Source of the DNA: Rhizobium sp. NXC24
GTDB taxonomy: Bacteria > Pseudomonadota > Alphaproteobacteria > Rhizobiales > Rhizobiaceae
NCBI RefSeq assembly: GCF_002944315.1
Contig: NZ_CP024314.1
Coordinates: forward strand, 248,001 to 312,000
Direction: 5' to 3'
Length of the DNA: 64,000 nt
The notes below the pieces were generated by a model. That model was not told the origin of the DNA. It was given only the letters and a program-made list of their open reading frames with translations, and searched no databases. This document shows positions 26,870-34,806 of this stretch, piece by piece; the stretch's first letter is position 1, and each line of letters opens with the position of its first letter. The position numbers and the translations under genes are program-made.

Positions 26870-26892
26870 CTTGCCCCTGGTTTTACGGCAAG
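26870..26892 (-). promoter_or_regulatory. Inverted repeat covering the luxI ribosome-binding site
   Basis: Reading toward the gene, CTTGCC, 11 bases, then GGCAAG end one base before the luxI ATG. The 3' arm and loop contain the purine-rich ribosome site (AGGGGCAAGG). The hairpin could hide the ribosome site in the mRNA, or the repeat could act as a lux-box-like DNA site. The 6-bp stem is short, so this remains a candidate. Confidence 0.4.
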
Positions 26893-26967
26893 AATGCATG
26901 ATAGTCCCTGTGATTTAAATGAGTAAAAATACCCAGCTTTCAGTCGTTAGCCGACTTCTAAGACACT

Positions 26968-27711
26968 TTAGCGAAGTATTCCGAAACGAAAACTTTCCGC
27001 TATCATCTGGGCCGCATTCACGACATTCAGTTTGCGCTGAACGTTGAGAATCTCATTCTGAATGGTGCGGTGCGAACGTCCCAGAATTTCGGCGATCTCG
27101 ATGGCCGTCTTGCCTGCCGCGCACCATTGAATGATCTCACGTTCCCGCGCCGTGATCCGCAACAGGCTTCGATCTCGCGATCTCGCCTCTTTTGCCATAA
27201 GACCGCGCAGCGCGTTATGGGCGTAGATCGACAGGATATGCAACGCCCCTCTGGCGGCGTTGGAGAGGTCCACCTTTTCGGCACCAAATGTAACAACCGC
27301 CTGGAAGCCGCTCGCTGTGTGCAACGGCACGCTGTAGCCGTCTTTCATTTTGAATTCTCTGGCTTCGTTCATGACGCGTCGCCCGTGACGGCCAAGCTCT
27401 TGATCTCGCAGAGCCTCCGACCAAACGAAAGCGCCGTCCTGCATCTTACAGAGCTGGATAATGGGATCGGCATGAACGTAGTTGTTCGACAAATAGTGTT
27501 CAAACCATTCCGTCGGCCAGGCATTCAACATGAAGTAGGAATCGATGCGTTCTGTGGGCAAGGGTATGCCGGAAATTGCAAAACAGTTGAAACCGAAGTG
27601 GCGTGCGGATCTGTCCAGGGATCCGAGTATGTCTTCCTTGCTTTTTGCGGCTGTTGTTTCCGACAAAAAGTCGAACATTAGATTTGCGGTTGCCACTGCT
27701 TCGCTGTTCAC
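26968..27711 (-). CDS. LuxR-family AHL-responsive regulator
   Basis: The 247-residue protein has an autoinducer-binding domain and a C-terminal LuxR HTH ([20 protein letters not shown], then [20 protein letters not shown]). Five ligand-pocket residues known from TraR occur with exact TraR spacing: Trp and Tyr in [10 protein letters not shown], Asp-Pro in HADP, and Trp in FVWSEAL. The conserved Gly follows at the expected distance in KMKDGYS. It should therefore bind an AHL and act as the partner of the LuxI encoded just downstream. Regulated targets may include luxI and the two small genes after it. Confidence 0.9.
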   Translation of the reverse strand: MNSEAVATANLMFDFLSETTAAKSKEDILGSLDRSARHFGFNCFAISGIPLPTERIDSYFMLNAWPTEWFEHYLSNNYVHADPIIQLCKMQDGAFVWSEALRDQELGRHGRRVMNEAREFKMKDGYSVPLHTASGFQAVVTFGAEKVDLSNAARGALHILSIYAHNALRGLMAKEARSRDRSLLRITAREREIIQWCAAGKTAIEIAEILGRSHRTIQNEILNVQRKLNVVNAAQMIAESFRFGILR

Positions 27712-28589
27712 TCGCCCCTCCCCAGGATTTCAGACAATGTAGGGCATATTAGCTCAAGGAAGTATTATTTTCATGACCGCATCCGCCGAATGCTGGCGGT
27801 ATATGATATTTTTATAATAAACTTGAATACGGAAGGGAAGGTCATTGGCGAGAGCAGGGCGGTCCGCATGATCTGATGGACATACCACATGCCATGAATT
27901 GCACGACTTCGCTTCGCTTTCATGCTCCTGGTCAGCGCTGGCAGCTTCGCCACAGGTCCCCTTGTCCAATCGAAAATGCACTTAAAGGTAGGCAAAATTG
28001 CTTATTTACCGTTGCGTAAGGTAGCTGTTAAATCCGACATTAAGGGAAGGAAATAACAGGCAAACGGGTGCGGGCTTACCGGAGGCCAACGATGGTCTTT
28101 CGTTGGAGGCAATGCCGTGCAGAATGGCATTGCCTGGCCGATCTTTCGGCATCTGGGAAAGAAATTCCAAAGAGCTGTGCAGGCGGGATCGAACCCGCCG
28201 CTTAAACCTCCGATACCGACGGAAGCGCCGACTTCCGTCGGCACCAATAAAATCGTCAGCCTTCAGAATCGACCCTCGACATCACTGGGTCGATGAAGCG
28301 GTGAAGCTACGGCTTGGCCGCGGCCAGGAGAGACCGGCAACGGGCACGCAGCATGTGCGGCCTGTTTCGGGAAATTGTGACGTGTGACTGATGGAGGGGC
28401 ACTTGTCCTGCCTCATCGATCAGTCTTCAGGCCTAATGATGTGACGCTGCGCCGAGATAGTCGCGATCTCGTGCGGCAGCACCAATGCTTGAATTCCGAA
28501 AGTCGAACCAAATTCAAAGCCTTGCGTCACGGTCGTAGACGACCGTGCGGGGCGCAGCGATTACGTTTCCGGCAAGCAGAGAGGGGCCC
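27712..28589. other. Gene-free stretch of about 0.88 kb before the sugar-oxidation operon
   Basis: I see no convincing coding frame: the short frames on both strands lack ribosome sites and familiar domains. The left 370 bases are AT-rich and hold the luxR upstream region. The right 500 bases are GC-rich and full of inverted repeats, six of them between 28086 and 28294 and another at 28528-28547 (CACGGTCGT / ACGACCGTG). The stretch probably holds the promoter and a long structured leader, or an independent non-coding RNA, upstream of the operon starting at 28590. Confidence 0.6.
28086..28294. other. Cluster of six stem-loops (candidate structured RNA)
   Basis: The cluster holds CCAACGA/TCGTTGG (28086-28106), abutting AGGCAATGCC/GGCATTGCCT (28107-28135), then GCCGA/TCGGC (28137-28150), GGCGGG/CCCGCC (28182-28199), CCGACGGAAG/CTTCCGTCGG (28216-28241) and ATCGACCC/GGGTCGAT (28268-28294). 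All arms are perfect. The density far exceeds what is seen in the other gaps of the window. The fourth hairpin read on the minus strand resembles a tRNA T-arm, but no tRNA can be folded around it. I recognise no known riboswitch or RNA family. Confidence 0.5.
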
Positions 28590-29027
28590 ATGAACAGCCT
28601 TAAAGGATCTTGGAAACTATCAGGATGGCGCAGGACGACCAGCAAGGGGGATGTTTCCTATCCGCTTGGTGAGGAAGCATCGGGTTTGCTTGTCTACACG
28701 TCGAGCGGCACGATGATGGTGCAAATGACGGCCGCAAACCGTCCGGCTTTCGAAACCAGCGATCCTCTCGGGGGAAGTGCCGAGGAGCGGGCGGCCGCAT
28801 ACTCAACGTGCCTCGCTTATTTCGGCAGCTACAGGGTTGGCGACGGCAAGGTCACTCACAGGATCGAAGGCAGCTCCTTTCCCAATTGGGCGGAAACCGA
28901 ACAGGTTCGGCCCTACGAGCTCAAGGGCGACGAACTGATCTTGCGCACGCCCCCTTCTGAGAGCGGCGGAATAACCACCGTAAACGAGATGTCCTGGATC
29001 CGCGTCAAGGGACCAGCCGACGCCTGA
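28590..29027 (+). CDS. Lipocalin-like domain protein
   Basis: The 145-residue protein starts MNSLKGSWKLSGWRRTTSKG and fits the bacterial lipocalin-like family (PF13924): the GSWKL opening, YPLGEEASGLLVYTSSGTMM, and a terminal strand with WIRVKG. These are small beta-barrels with mostly unknown ligands. There is no signal peptide. ATG 28590 follows GAGAGGGG. It is the first gene of the operon and ends 49 bp before the glucoamylase-like gene. A role in binding a small hydrophobic or sugar-derived molecule is a guess. Confidence 0.75.
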   Translation: MNSLKGSWKLSGWRRTTSKGDVSYPLGEEASGLLVYTSSGTMMVQMTAANRPAFETSDPLGGSAEERAAAYSTCLAYFGSYRVGDGKVTHRIEGSSFPNWAETEQVRPYELKGDELILRTPPSESGGITTVNEMSWIRVKGPADA

Positions 29028-29076
29028 CTCACTTGGGCGCGGCTGCGCCTCATTCATGCATTCGAGGGAGGAACAG

Positions 29077-30528
29077 ATGAACATCACCAGCACCATCCAT
29101 CATACGGCCCGTGCTCGGGCGGGAGTGCCGCTTGCTTTGGGAAGGCAGCACCCGAAAGCGGCCTACCAACAAACCGATCTGGCAGCTCTCGCCAAATATT
29201 TCATTCTGCTGATGCTGCGCAATGTCACGAGCGACGGCTATGTCATCGAGGATCCCGCCAATCCCGGGCAATATTCGGTGCCGGGATGCATTATCGCCGC
29301 GCCTTCCTTTCCTTCCAACACACCCGGCGTTGATCAAGACTATGTCTATAATTGGGTGCGCGACGCTGCGATCACCGCTATCGAGATCGCGGTTGCCGAC
29401 TTGCCTGGAACCCCAGGCGGTGGCGTGCCGAGCCTAGTTGATTACGTCAGCTTCGCCAGGCTCTGTCAGACCAATGCCCATCCGACGCTGGGGCACGCAT
29501 GTTTTACCGTGGCCGGGCAGCCGCGTCCCTGGACCGAACAGAATGATGGCCCCGCCATTCAGAGCCTCGCCCTCCTGCAGGCCTATCCACAGTTGGACGC
29601 AGCGACGCAAGCCATCGCCAGACAGGTCATCGAAACAAATATCTCTTATCTCCTCAGCGCCTACCAGCAGCCAACCACCAATCTGTGGGAGGAGCACGAA
29701 GGTCTGTCCTTCTTTGCGCGCTCGGTTCAGCTACGTTGTTTCCGGGAGATTGCCGCCAATAGCTATGGGATTGGCGTTGCTGCCAATATTCCAACGGCAA
29801 TTGCCTGGCTTGAAAACGCCCTTCAGGATCATTGGAACGGCTCGTACTATGTGACGATGCTGGCGCCGGGCGCCGGTCCCGGCGTTTCCGTTGTTCCCGG
29901 CGATCTCGGCTACGATCCAAACATCGACATCATTTCAGCCTGCGTCTACGGAGCGGTGCCGGCAACCGACACGAGGTTGCTTGCGACTGCAGCCCGCCTG
30001 CGCAGCCAGTGGGCGGACCCCAATTCCAATTCATTCTACCCGATCAATGGCGCGGATCAGGCACATGGGATTGGTCCTCTCCTCGGCCGCTATCCCGGCG
30101 ACACCTATGACGGCGATGTCGCCCATCCCGTCGCCGGCGGGCATCCCTGGGCGCTGTGCACATGCAACTTCGCGGAACTTTACTATCGTCTCGCCAACGA
30201 CATCGATCATGCGGGGACGGTTCCTTTGGACAGTCTGTCCGAGGATTTCTTCGCACAGGTTGGGGTGACGAGCACGACCTCCGTTGCCGATGCGTCGGCC
30301 GCGCTGCGAAACGCGGGTGACGCTATGCTGCGCGCGGTTGTCTATCACAGCGATCGTTATGAGTTGAGCGAGCAGTTCGACGGCACGTCCGGCTATGAAA
30401 AGAGCGTGCACAATCTGACATGGAGCTACGCATCATTTCTGTCTGCGGTGCGCGCCAAAACCGGCGGAAGCAAACTGTCAGGTAAGGCCGCCAGCAAGTC
30501 CGCGCGGACGTCCGGAGGCAAGAAATGA
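29077..30528 (+). CDS. GH15 glucoamylase-like glycoside hydrolase
   Basis: The 483-residue protein shows the (alpha/alpha)6 glucoamylase motifs in fungal-like form: YNWVRDAAIT near residue 90, PWTEQNDGPAIQSLALL, NLWEEHEGLSFF with the putative acid Glu near 204, GHPWALCTCNFAELYYR, and SEQFDGTSGYEKSVHNLTWS with the putative base Glu near 431. GH15 enzymes release glucose from the non-reducing end of alpha-glucans with inversion. No signal peptide is visible, so the substrate would be intracellular. The ribosome site GGGAGG precedes ATG 29077; the stop overlaps the next gene by 4 bp (ATGA). Confidence 0.88.
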   Translation: MNITSTIHHTARARAGVPLALGRQHPKAAYQQTDLAALAKYFILLMLRNVTSDGYVIEDPANPGQYSVPGCIIAAPSFPSNTPGVDQDYVYNWVRDAAITAIEIAVADLPGTPGGGVPSLVDYVSFARLCQTNAHPTLGHACFTVAGQPRPWTEQNDGPAIQSLALLQAYPQLDAATQAIARQVIETNISYLLSAYQQPTTNLWEEHEGLSFFARSVQLRCFREIAANSYGIGVAANIPTAIAWLENALQDHWNGSYYVTMLAPGAGPGVSVVPGDLGYDPNIDIISACVYGAVPATDTRLLATAARLRSQWADPNSNSFYPINGADQAHGIGPLLGRYPGDTYDGDVAHPVAGGHPWALCTCNFAELYYRLANDIDHAGTVPLDSLSEDFFAQVGVTSTTSVADASAALRNAGDAMLRAVVYHSDRYELSEQFDGTSGYEKSVHNLTWSYASFLSAVRAKTGGSKLSGKAASKSARTSGGKK

Positions 30529-30968
30529 GCGAGCGCTTTGCAAGCTTCATTGCTCTCTCGAGCGTGCTGACCGGTTTCAACGCGATGCAGCTTCACGCTA
30601 CCGGCCTGGCGGAAACCTATCTCGGCCTGCTGGATCAGATCGTTCCGGTCGATATCGTGAACGATCTGCTTGAAAGCCTTCGAGAACTGCCGGCGAACCG
30701 GGATGGTGAGCGATCAGCGGCAATTCTTAGGGATCCGCAACTTGGGCCGATCGCGCGCAACGTGATCATGCTTTGGTACTGCGGCACCTGGCAACAATTG
30801 CCTGCGGGATGGCGTACCGCCTTTGGAGCATCGCCGCTCGATAAAACCCATCTGGTCTCCGGTGCGGCCTATCAGGCCGGCCTGCAATGGCTTGCGGCGG
30901 GTGCCCATCCGCCGGGAGCCAAGCAGCAAGGTTTCGGCGCATGGGCCTTGGCGCCCGCGGGGGGATGA
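30525..30968 (+). CDS. Sugar (sorbitol/fructose-type) dehydrogenase small subunit, copy 1
   Basis: The 147-residue protein matches small subunits of FAD-dependent sugar dehydrogenases (GDH gamma, fructose/sorbitol dehydrogenase small subunit, glucoside 3-dehydrogenase partner): SSVLTGFNAMQLHATGLAET, GPIARNVIMLWYCGTWQQLP and AYQAGLQWLAAGAHPPGAK. The family chaperones and secretes the catalytic subunit, normally with a Tat signal. Here the N-terminus has no twin-arginine motif, so the complex may stay in the cytoplasm. It is coupled by ATGA to the GH15 gene and followed one base later by the GMC catalytic subunit. Confidence 0.82.
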   Translation: MSERFASFIALSSVLTGFNAMQLHATGLAETYLGLLDQIVPVDIVNDLLESLRELPANRDGERSAAILRDPQLGPIARNVIMLWYCGTWQQLPAGWRTAFGASPLDKTHLVSGAAYQAGLQWLAAGAHPPGAKQQGFGAWALAPAGG

Positions 30969-30969
30969 C

Positions 30970-32727
30970 ATGACGACCGAGATGTCCTTTGACGTGGTGA
31001 TCGTTGGCGCCGGTGTTGCCGGCGCCCTGATCGCCAAGCGTCTGACCAAGGCCGATATGCGGGTTCTGCTGCTTGAGGCAGGACCTGGCACAACGCGCAA
31101 CTACAGCGAGTACACGCAGCATCTGGAGCACTTTTACGCGGCAAACAGCAAAGGCCCGGAATCGCCGTGGCCGCCAGCGGCCGCCGCCCCGCAACCGGAC
31201 ACAGCCGATTTGCGTTCGAACAACGGCTACTTCGTCCAACGTGGCCCCAATCTCTATGGCAGCAGCTACACGCGGCTATGGGGCGGATCGACCCTCCACT
31301 GGCTTGGCGTGTCGCTGCGCATGTTGCCGGAAGATTTCCGCATGCGATCGCTGCATGGGGTCGGGCGGGACTGGCCTATCGATTACGACACCATCGCACC
31401 CTATTACGAGCAGGCCGAACACGAAATCGGCGTTTCCGCCGACGTCTCCGAACAGCACTATCTCGGGCTTCGCTTCTCCGACGGCTACGACTATCCGATG
31501 CAGCGCGTCCCGCCCAGTTTTTCGGATCGGGTGCTCGGGACGGCGGTTGACGGTATGGAGGTTCAGCTTCAGGACGAGTCGTTCCGGCTCAGGGTTCGAA
31601 GCTATCCGGCGGCTCGCAATTCGCTGCCGCGCAACTCCTACCGGCCGGTCGGCATCGGCTATCTCGGGGAGCGCTGCGAGGGCAATACATCCTGCACGCC
31701 GATCTGTCCGGTGCAGGCGAAATATAATGCCAGCAAAACCCTCGCTCAGGCGGCTTCGAACCGGCTGACCGTCATGACACAGGCAGTGGCCTCGAAGATC
31801 CGTATCGATCCGGCAAGCGGCGAAGTGAAGGGGATCGAGTATCAGCGCTACGAGGATCAGACCTCGACGGAGGCAAAGACCTTCGTCGCAAAGGCCCGGG
31901 TCTACGTTTTGGCGGCCCATGCCGTGGAAAATGCCAAGCTCATGCTGGCTTCAGGTATCGACGGTCCGCGCGGTCAAGTCGGCAAGACCCTCATGGATCA
32001 TCCGACGCTCTATGCCTGGGGGCTCGCGCCCTCTTCGATCGGTGCCTATAGGGGCCCGCAGTCGACGGCCGGCATTGAGGATTTGAGGGGCGGTGCGTTT
32101 CGCTCAAAACACGCGGCATTCCGCTTTGACATCGGCAATGACGGCTGGCGGGCGAGCGCCGGAGCTCCCGACACGGCGGTTTTGCAGGCGGTGATGAACG
32201 GCGGGCTCTACGGCTCGGCGCTGCGTGGGGAACTGGAAGCGACACTGCCGCGCCAGATCCGCTTCTCCCTTGCGGTCGAACAGCTTCCCGATGCTGCCAA
32301 TAGCGTCAGCATCGATCCGCGCTATCGCGACCCCCTCGGCAATCCGCGCCCCGTGATCGATTACAGGATCGATGACTATACGCTGGCCGGAATGGCGGCC
32401 GCTTCGGGTGTCGCCGAAGCCGTGTTTCGTCGAGCCGGGATAAAGGATTGTACCGATCCGGATAAGGGAAGCTGGTTCCCTACGGTCGATTATAAGGGGC
32501 GCACTTTTAGCTATCACGGAATGGGGCATTTTGCCGGAACGCATGCCATGGGCGCGGACCCCAGCGGCTCCGTCCTCGATTTGGACCAGCGGGCCTGGGA
32601 GCATCGGAACCTTTTTATCGTCGGTTCAGGCAGCTTTCCAACGCTTGGCACGTCCAATCCCACTCTGACCCTATCGGCTTTGGCATTGCGGACAGCGGAT
32701 CGGTTGATCGCGACCTTCGCACACTGA
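30970..32727 (+). CDS. GMC-type FAD sugar dehydrogenase with [3Fe-4S] motif, copy 1
   Basis: The 585-residue flavoprotein has the FAD fold (DVVIVGAGVAGALIAKRL), the cluster motif C236-x5-C242-x3-C246 (CEGNTSCTPIC) matching FAD-glucose and fructose dehydrogenase large subunits, and the catalytic C-terminal block with His in FAGTHAMG and Asn in TSNPTLTLSA. Such enzymes oxidise a sugar hydroxyl, for example C1, C2, C3 or C5, and pass electrons through the iron-sulfur cluster. ATG 30970 follows the small-subunit stop by one base. No cytochrome c subunit gene is present. Glucoside 3-dehydrogenase activity is a plausible inference. Confidence 0.88.
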   Translation: MTTEMSFDVVIVGAGVAGALIAKRLTKADMRVLLLEAGPGTTRNYSEYTQHLEHFYAANSKGPESPWPPAAAAPQPDTADLRSNNGYFVQRGPNLYGSSYTRLWGGSTLHWLGVSLRMLPEDFRMRSLHGVGRDWPIDYDTIAPYYEQAEHEIGVSADVSEQHYLGLRFSDGYDYPMQRVPPSFSDRVLGTAVDGMEVQLQDESFRLRVRSYPAARNSLPRNSYRPVGIGYLGERCEGNTSCTPICPVQAKYNASKTLAQAASNRLTVMTQAVASKIRIDPASGEVKGIEYQRYEDQTSTEAKTFVAKARVYVLAAHAVENAKLMLASGIDGPRGQVGKTLMDHPTLYAWGLAPSSIGAYRGPQSTAGIEDLRGGAFRSKHAAFRFDIGNDGWRASAGAPDTAVLQAVMNGGLYGSALRGELEATLPRQIRFSLAVEQLPDAANSVSIDPRYRDPLGNPRPVIDYRIDDYTLAGMAAASGVAEAVFRRAGIKDCTDPDKGSWFPTVDYKGRTFSYHGMGHFAGTHAMGADPSGSVLDLDQRAWEHRNLFIVGSGSFPTLGTSNPTLTLSALALRTADRLIATFAH

Positions 32728-32741
32728 TCGCAATTGCGCGT

Positions 32742-32757
32742 GCCGGCAAAAGCCGGC
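32742..32757 (+). promoter_or_regulatory. Small stem-loop between the two GMC genes
   Basis: GCCGGC, AAAA, GCCGGC form a 6-bp hairpin 14 bp after the first GMC stop, in the 179-bp gap that is the largest inside this operon. It may be an attenuator or mRNA-stability element, or mark an internal promoter region for the second half of the operon. There is no clear T-run. Confidence 0.4.
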
Positions 32758-32906
32758 CGACGAATTCATCCATCCGGAGCGGTCCTTTGATCGCGCCACG
32801 CAAAAGGGAGCAAGCGGAATGCATCTATCATGTCGGCTGCGCGCCAACCGGAAAGAAGGGCGAGAGAGCAGCACCCGTTTTTCACCGTATAGGATGGAGG
32901 TGCGCC

Positions 32907-34763
32907 ATGCTGTTTGCCATTGACTCTGCACGAAGAACCGACGCCGGAGCCGTCGCTGCGGACGGAAATTATGATGCGGTGGTCGTCGGCACCGGCATCT
33001 CGGGCGCCATCATCGCCAATGAGCTCAGCAAGGAGGGCAAGCGTGTCCTTGTCCTGGAAGCTGCGTCCGGAACGAACCGGACCTTAGCCGGATATGATGC
33101 CTTAGTAACCAACTTTTATAGTGCAGCAAGCAAGGACAACCAGTCGCCCTATCCGGTCAATCCCAATGTTCCGATGCCGCGTAGCGGGGAGCTGCGCAAG
33201 CTCCAGCCGGGCGAAACCGACGCCTCGACCTATATGGTGCAATCCGGCCCCTACGTGACCGACACGACCTATACGCGGATTTTTGGCGGCACGACCATGC
33301 ACTGGGAAGCCAAAACGCCGCGACTGTTGCAGGAGGACTTCAAGTCGAACGCACTGTACGGTCAGGGGCTCGATTGGCCGCTGGACTATCACGACATCGA
33401 GGCGGACTATCAGACTGCCGAGCGCGAGATCGGCGTGTCGGCCGATGTCGAGGACCAGAGCTATCTCGATATCACCTTTCCCTCCGGTTACGTCTATCCC
33501 ATGCGGGGTCTGCCACTTTCCTACCTGGACCAGAAGGTGGCAGAGGGCATCGACGGAACCACGGTCGAGCTCCGCGGCGAAACCTATCCCGTCAAGGTGC
33601 GGCCCTATCCCCAGGGACGCAACGGCATCCCCAATCCAGCCTATGACGGAGGCAAGGGATATGTGCCGGTCGGCGCGGTCAATACGCACGAGGTCGAGGA
33701 GGGGGGACGCTGTCAGGGCAACACGAACTGTGTTCCGATCTGTCCCGTGCAGGCGCGCTATCATTCCGGGAAAACGCTGGCGAAAGCATTCCAGACCGGC
33801 CGCGTCGATCTCCTAGCACAGGCTGTCGCCTCGCGCGTTCTGATCGACAGTGACTCGGGCCGGGTGACTGCACTCGAGGTCAAGGTCTACAAGAACGAGG
33901 CCTCGCCCGAATATGAAACGATCACCGTCAAGGGCAAGATCTTCGTGCTGGCCGCAGGGGCCATCGAAACGCCGCGGCTGATGCTGGCATCGGGCCTGCA
34001 GAGCTCGAGCGGTCTGATCGGCCGCAACCTGATGGATCACGCCTATTTGCTGAGCTGGGCGCTGATGCCGGAGATCTGCGGCACCATGCGTGGCACGAGC
34101 TGCACCGGCGGCATCGTGGATTTGCGCGGCGGGGCTTTCAGGCGGCATCAGGCGGCCTTCAGCGTCGATATTCACAATGATGGCTGGGGATGGGCTGTCG
34201 GCTCGCCCTATTCCGACGTCACGGAGCTTGTCGACCAGCATAACCGCTTCGGCGGCGATCTAAGGCAGGGCCTGATAGACCGCATTTCGAGCCAATTGCT
34301 GCTCGCCTTCATGATCGAAGTGATGCCGGTCGAGAGCAATCGCGTCACGGTCGATCCGAAATATACCGATCTGCTCGGCAATATGCGGCCGGTCGTCTCG
34401 TTCACGGTTCCTGAATACACGATGCGTGGTGCCGCCTATGCGCGGGAGTTCGCAAAGACCATGTTTGCCCGGCTCGGTGCAGCCGACCACACCCGCTACG
34501 ACCCCAGCGATTACGGCTACATGAACTACGAGGGCGAAGGCTATGCCATCCGTGGCGGCAACCACCTGGCCGGCACCCACATCATGGGATCGGACAAGCA
34601 GAGGTCGGCGGTAAACATCGACCAGCGCTCATGGGAGCACGACAACCTCTACCTAGTCGGGGGTGGGAGCATGCCCACCATCGGTACCGCCAATGTCACC
34701 TTGACCCTCGCCGCACTGTGCTACCGCAGCGCTCGAGCAATGCTGAAACAGTTGCAACGATAA
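32907..34763 (+). CDS. GMC-type FAD sugar dehydrogenase with [3Fe-4S] motif, copy 2
   Basis: The 618-residue protein is a paralogue of the preceding GMC enzyme: FAD fold (DAVVVGTGISGAIIANEL), cluster motif C269-x5-C275-x3-C279 (CQGNTNCVPIC), and the C-terminal block LAGTHIMG with NVTLTLAALC, so the usual catalytic Asn is in TANVTL. ATG 32907 follows GGATGGAGG; a longer in-frame start at 32787 lacks support. The N-terminus has no Tat signal (MLFAIDSARRTDAGAVAADG). It differs enough from copy 1 to suggest a second substrate or oxidation site. Its small subunit is probably the product at 35910. Confidence 0.87.
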   Translation: MLFAIDSARRTDAGAVAADGNYDAVVVGTGISGAIIANELSKEGKRVLVLEAASGTNRTLAGYDALVTNFYSAASKDNQSPYPVNPNVPMPRSGELRKLQPGETDASTYMVQSGPYVTDTTYTRIFGGTTMHWEAKTPRLLQEDFKSNALYGQGLDWPLDYHDIEADYQTAEREIGVSADVEDQSYLDITFPSGYVYPMRGLPLSYLDQKVAEGIDGTTVELRGETYPVKVRPYPQGRNGIPNPAYDGGKGYVPVGAVNTHEVEEGGRCQGNTNCVPICPVQARYHSGKTLAKAFQTGRVDLLAQAVASRVLIDSDSGRVTALEVKVYKNEASPEYETITVKGKIFVLAAGAIETPRLMLASGLQSSSGLIGRNLMDHAYLLSWALMPEICGTMRGTSCTGGIVDLRGGAFRRHQAAFSVDIHNDGWGWAVGSPYSDVTELVDQHNRFGGDLRQGLIDRISSQLLLAFMIEVMPVESNRVTVDPKYTDLLGNMRPVVSFTVPEYTMRGAAYAREFAKTMFARLGAADHTRYDPSDYGYMNYEGEGYAIRGGNHLAGTHIMGSDKQRSAVNIDQRSWEHDNLYLVGGGSMPTIGTANVTLTLAALCYRSARAMLKQLQR

Positions 34764-34806
34764 GCCTCGGACCGCTTCCGCGCGCACAACAATCGGAGAA
34801 GCCAGC

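Noticed and set aside
28179..28200. Minus-strand T-arm-like sequence (GGCGGGTTCGATCCCGCC) suggesting a tRNA
   Set aside because: No acceptor stem, D-arm or anticodon arm can be placed around it at normal distances, so it is treated as one of several hairpins.
28086..28294. Repeats that might be a CRISPR array
   Set aside because: The repeats are different inverted repeats with no constant direct repeat or spacer length, and no cas genes are present.
28103..28387. Possible 94-codon plus-strand gene in the hairpin region
   Set aside because: No ribosome site, very Arg-rich, no familiar pattern, and it runs through several perfect inverted repeats that better fit non-coding sequence.
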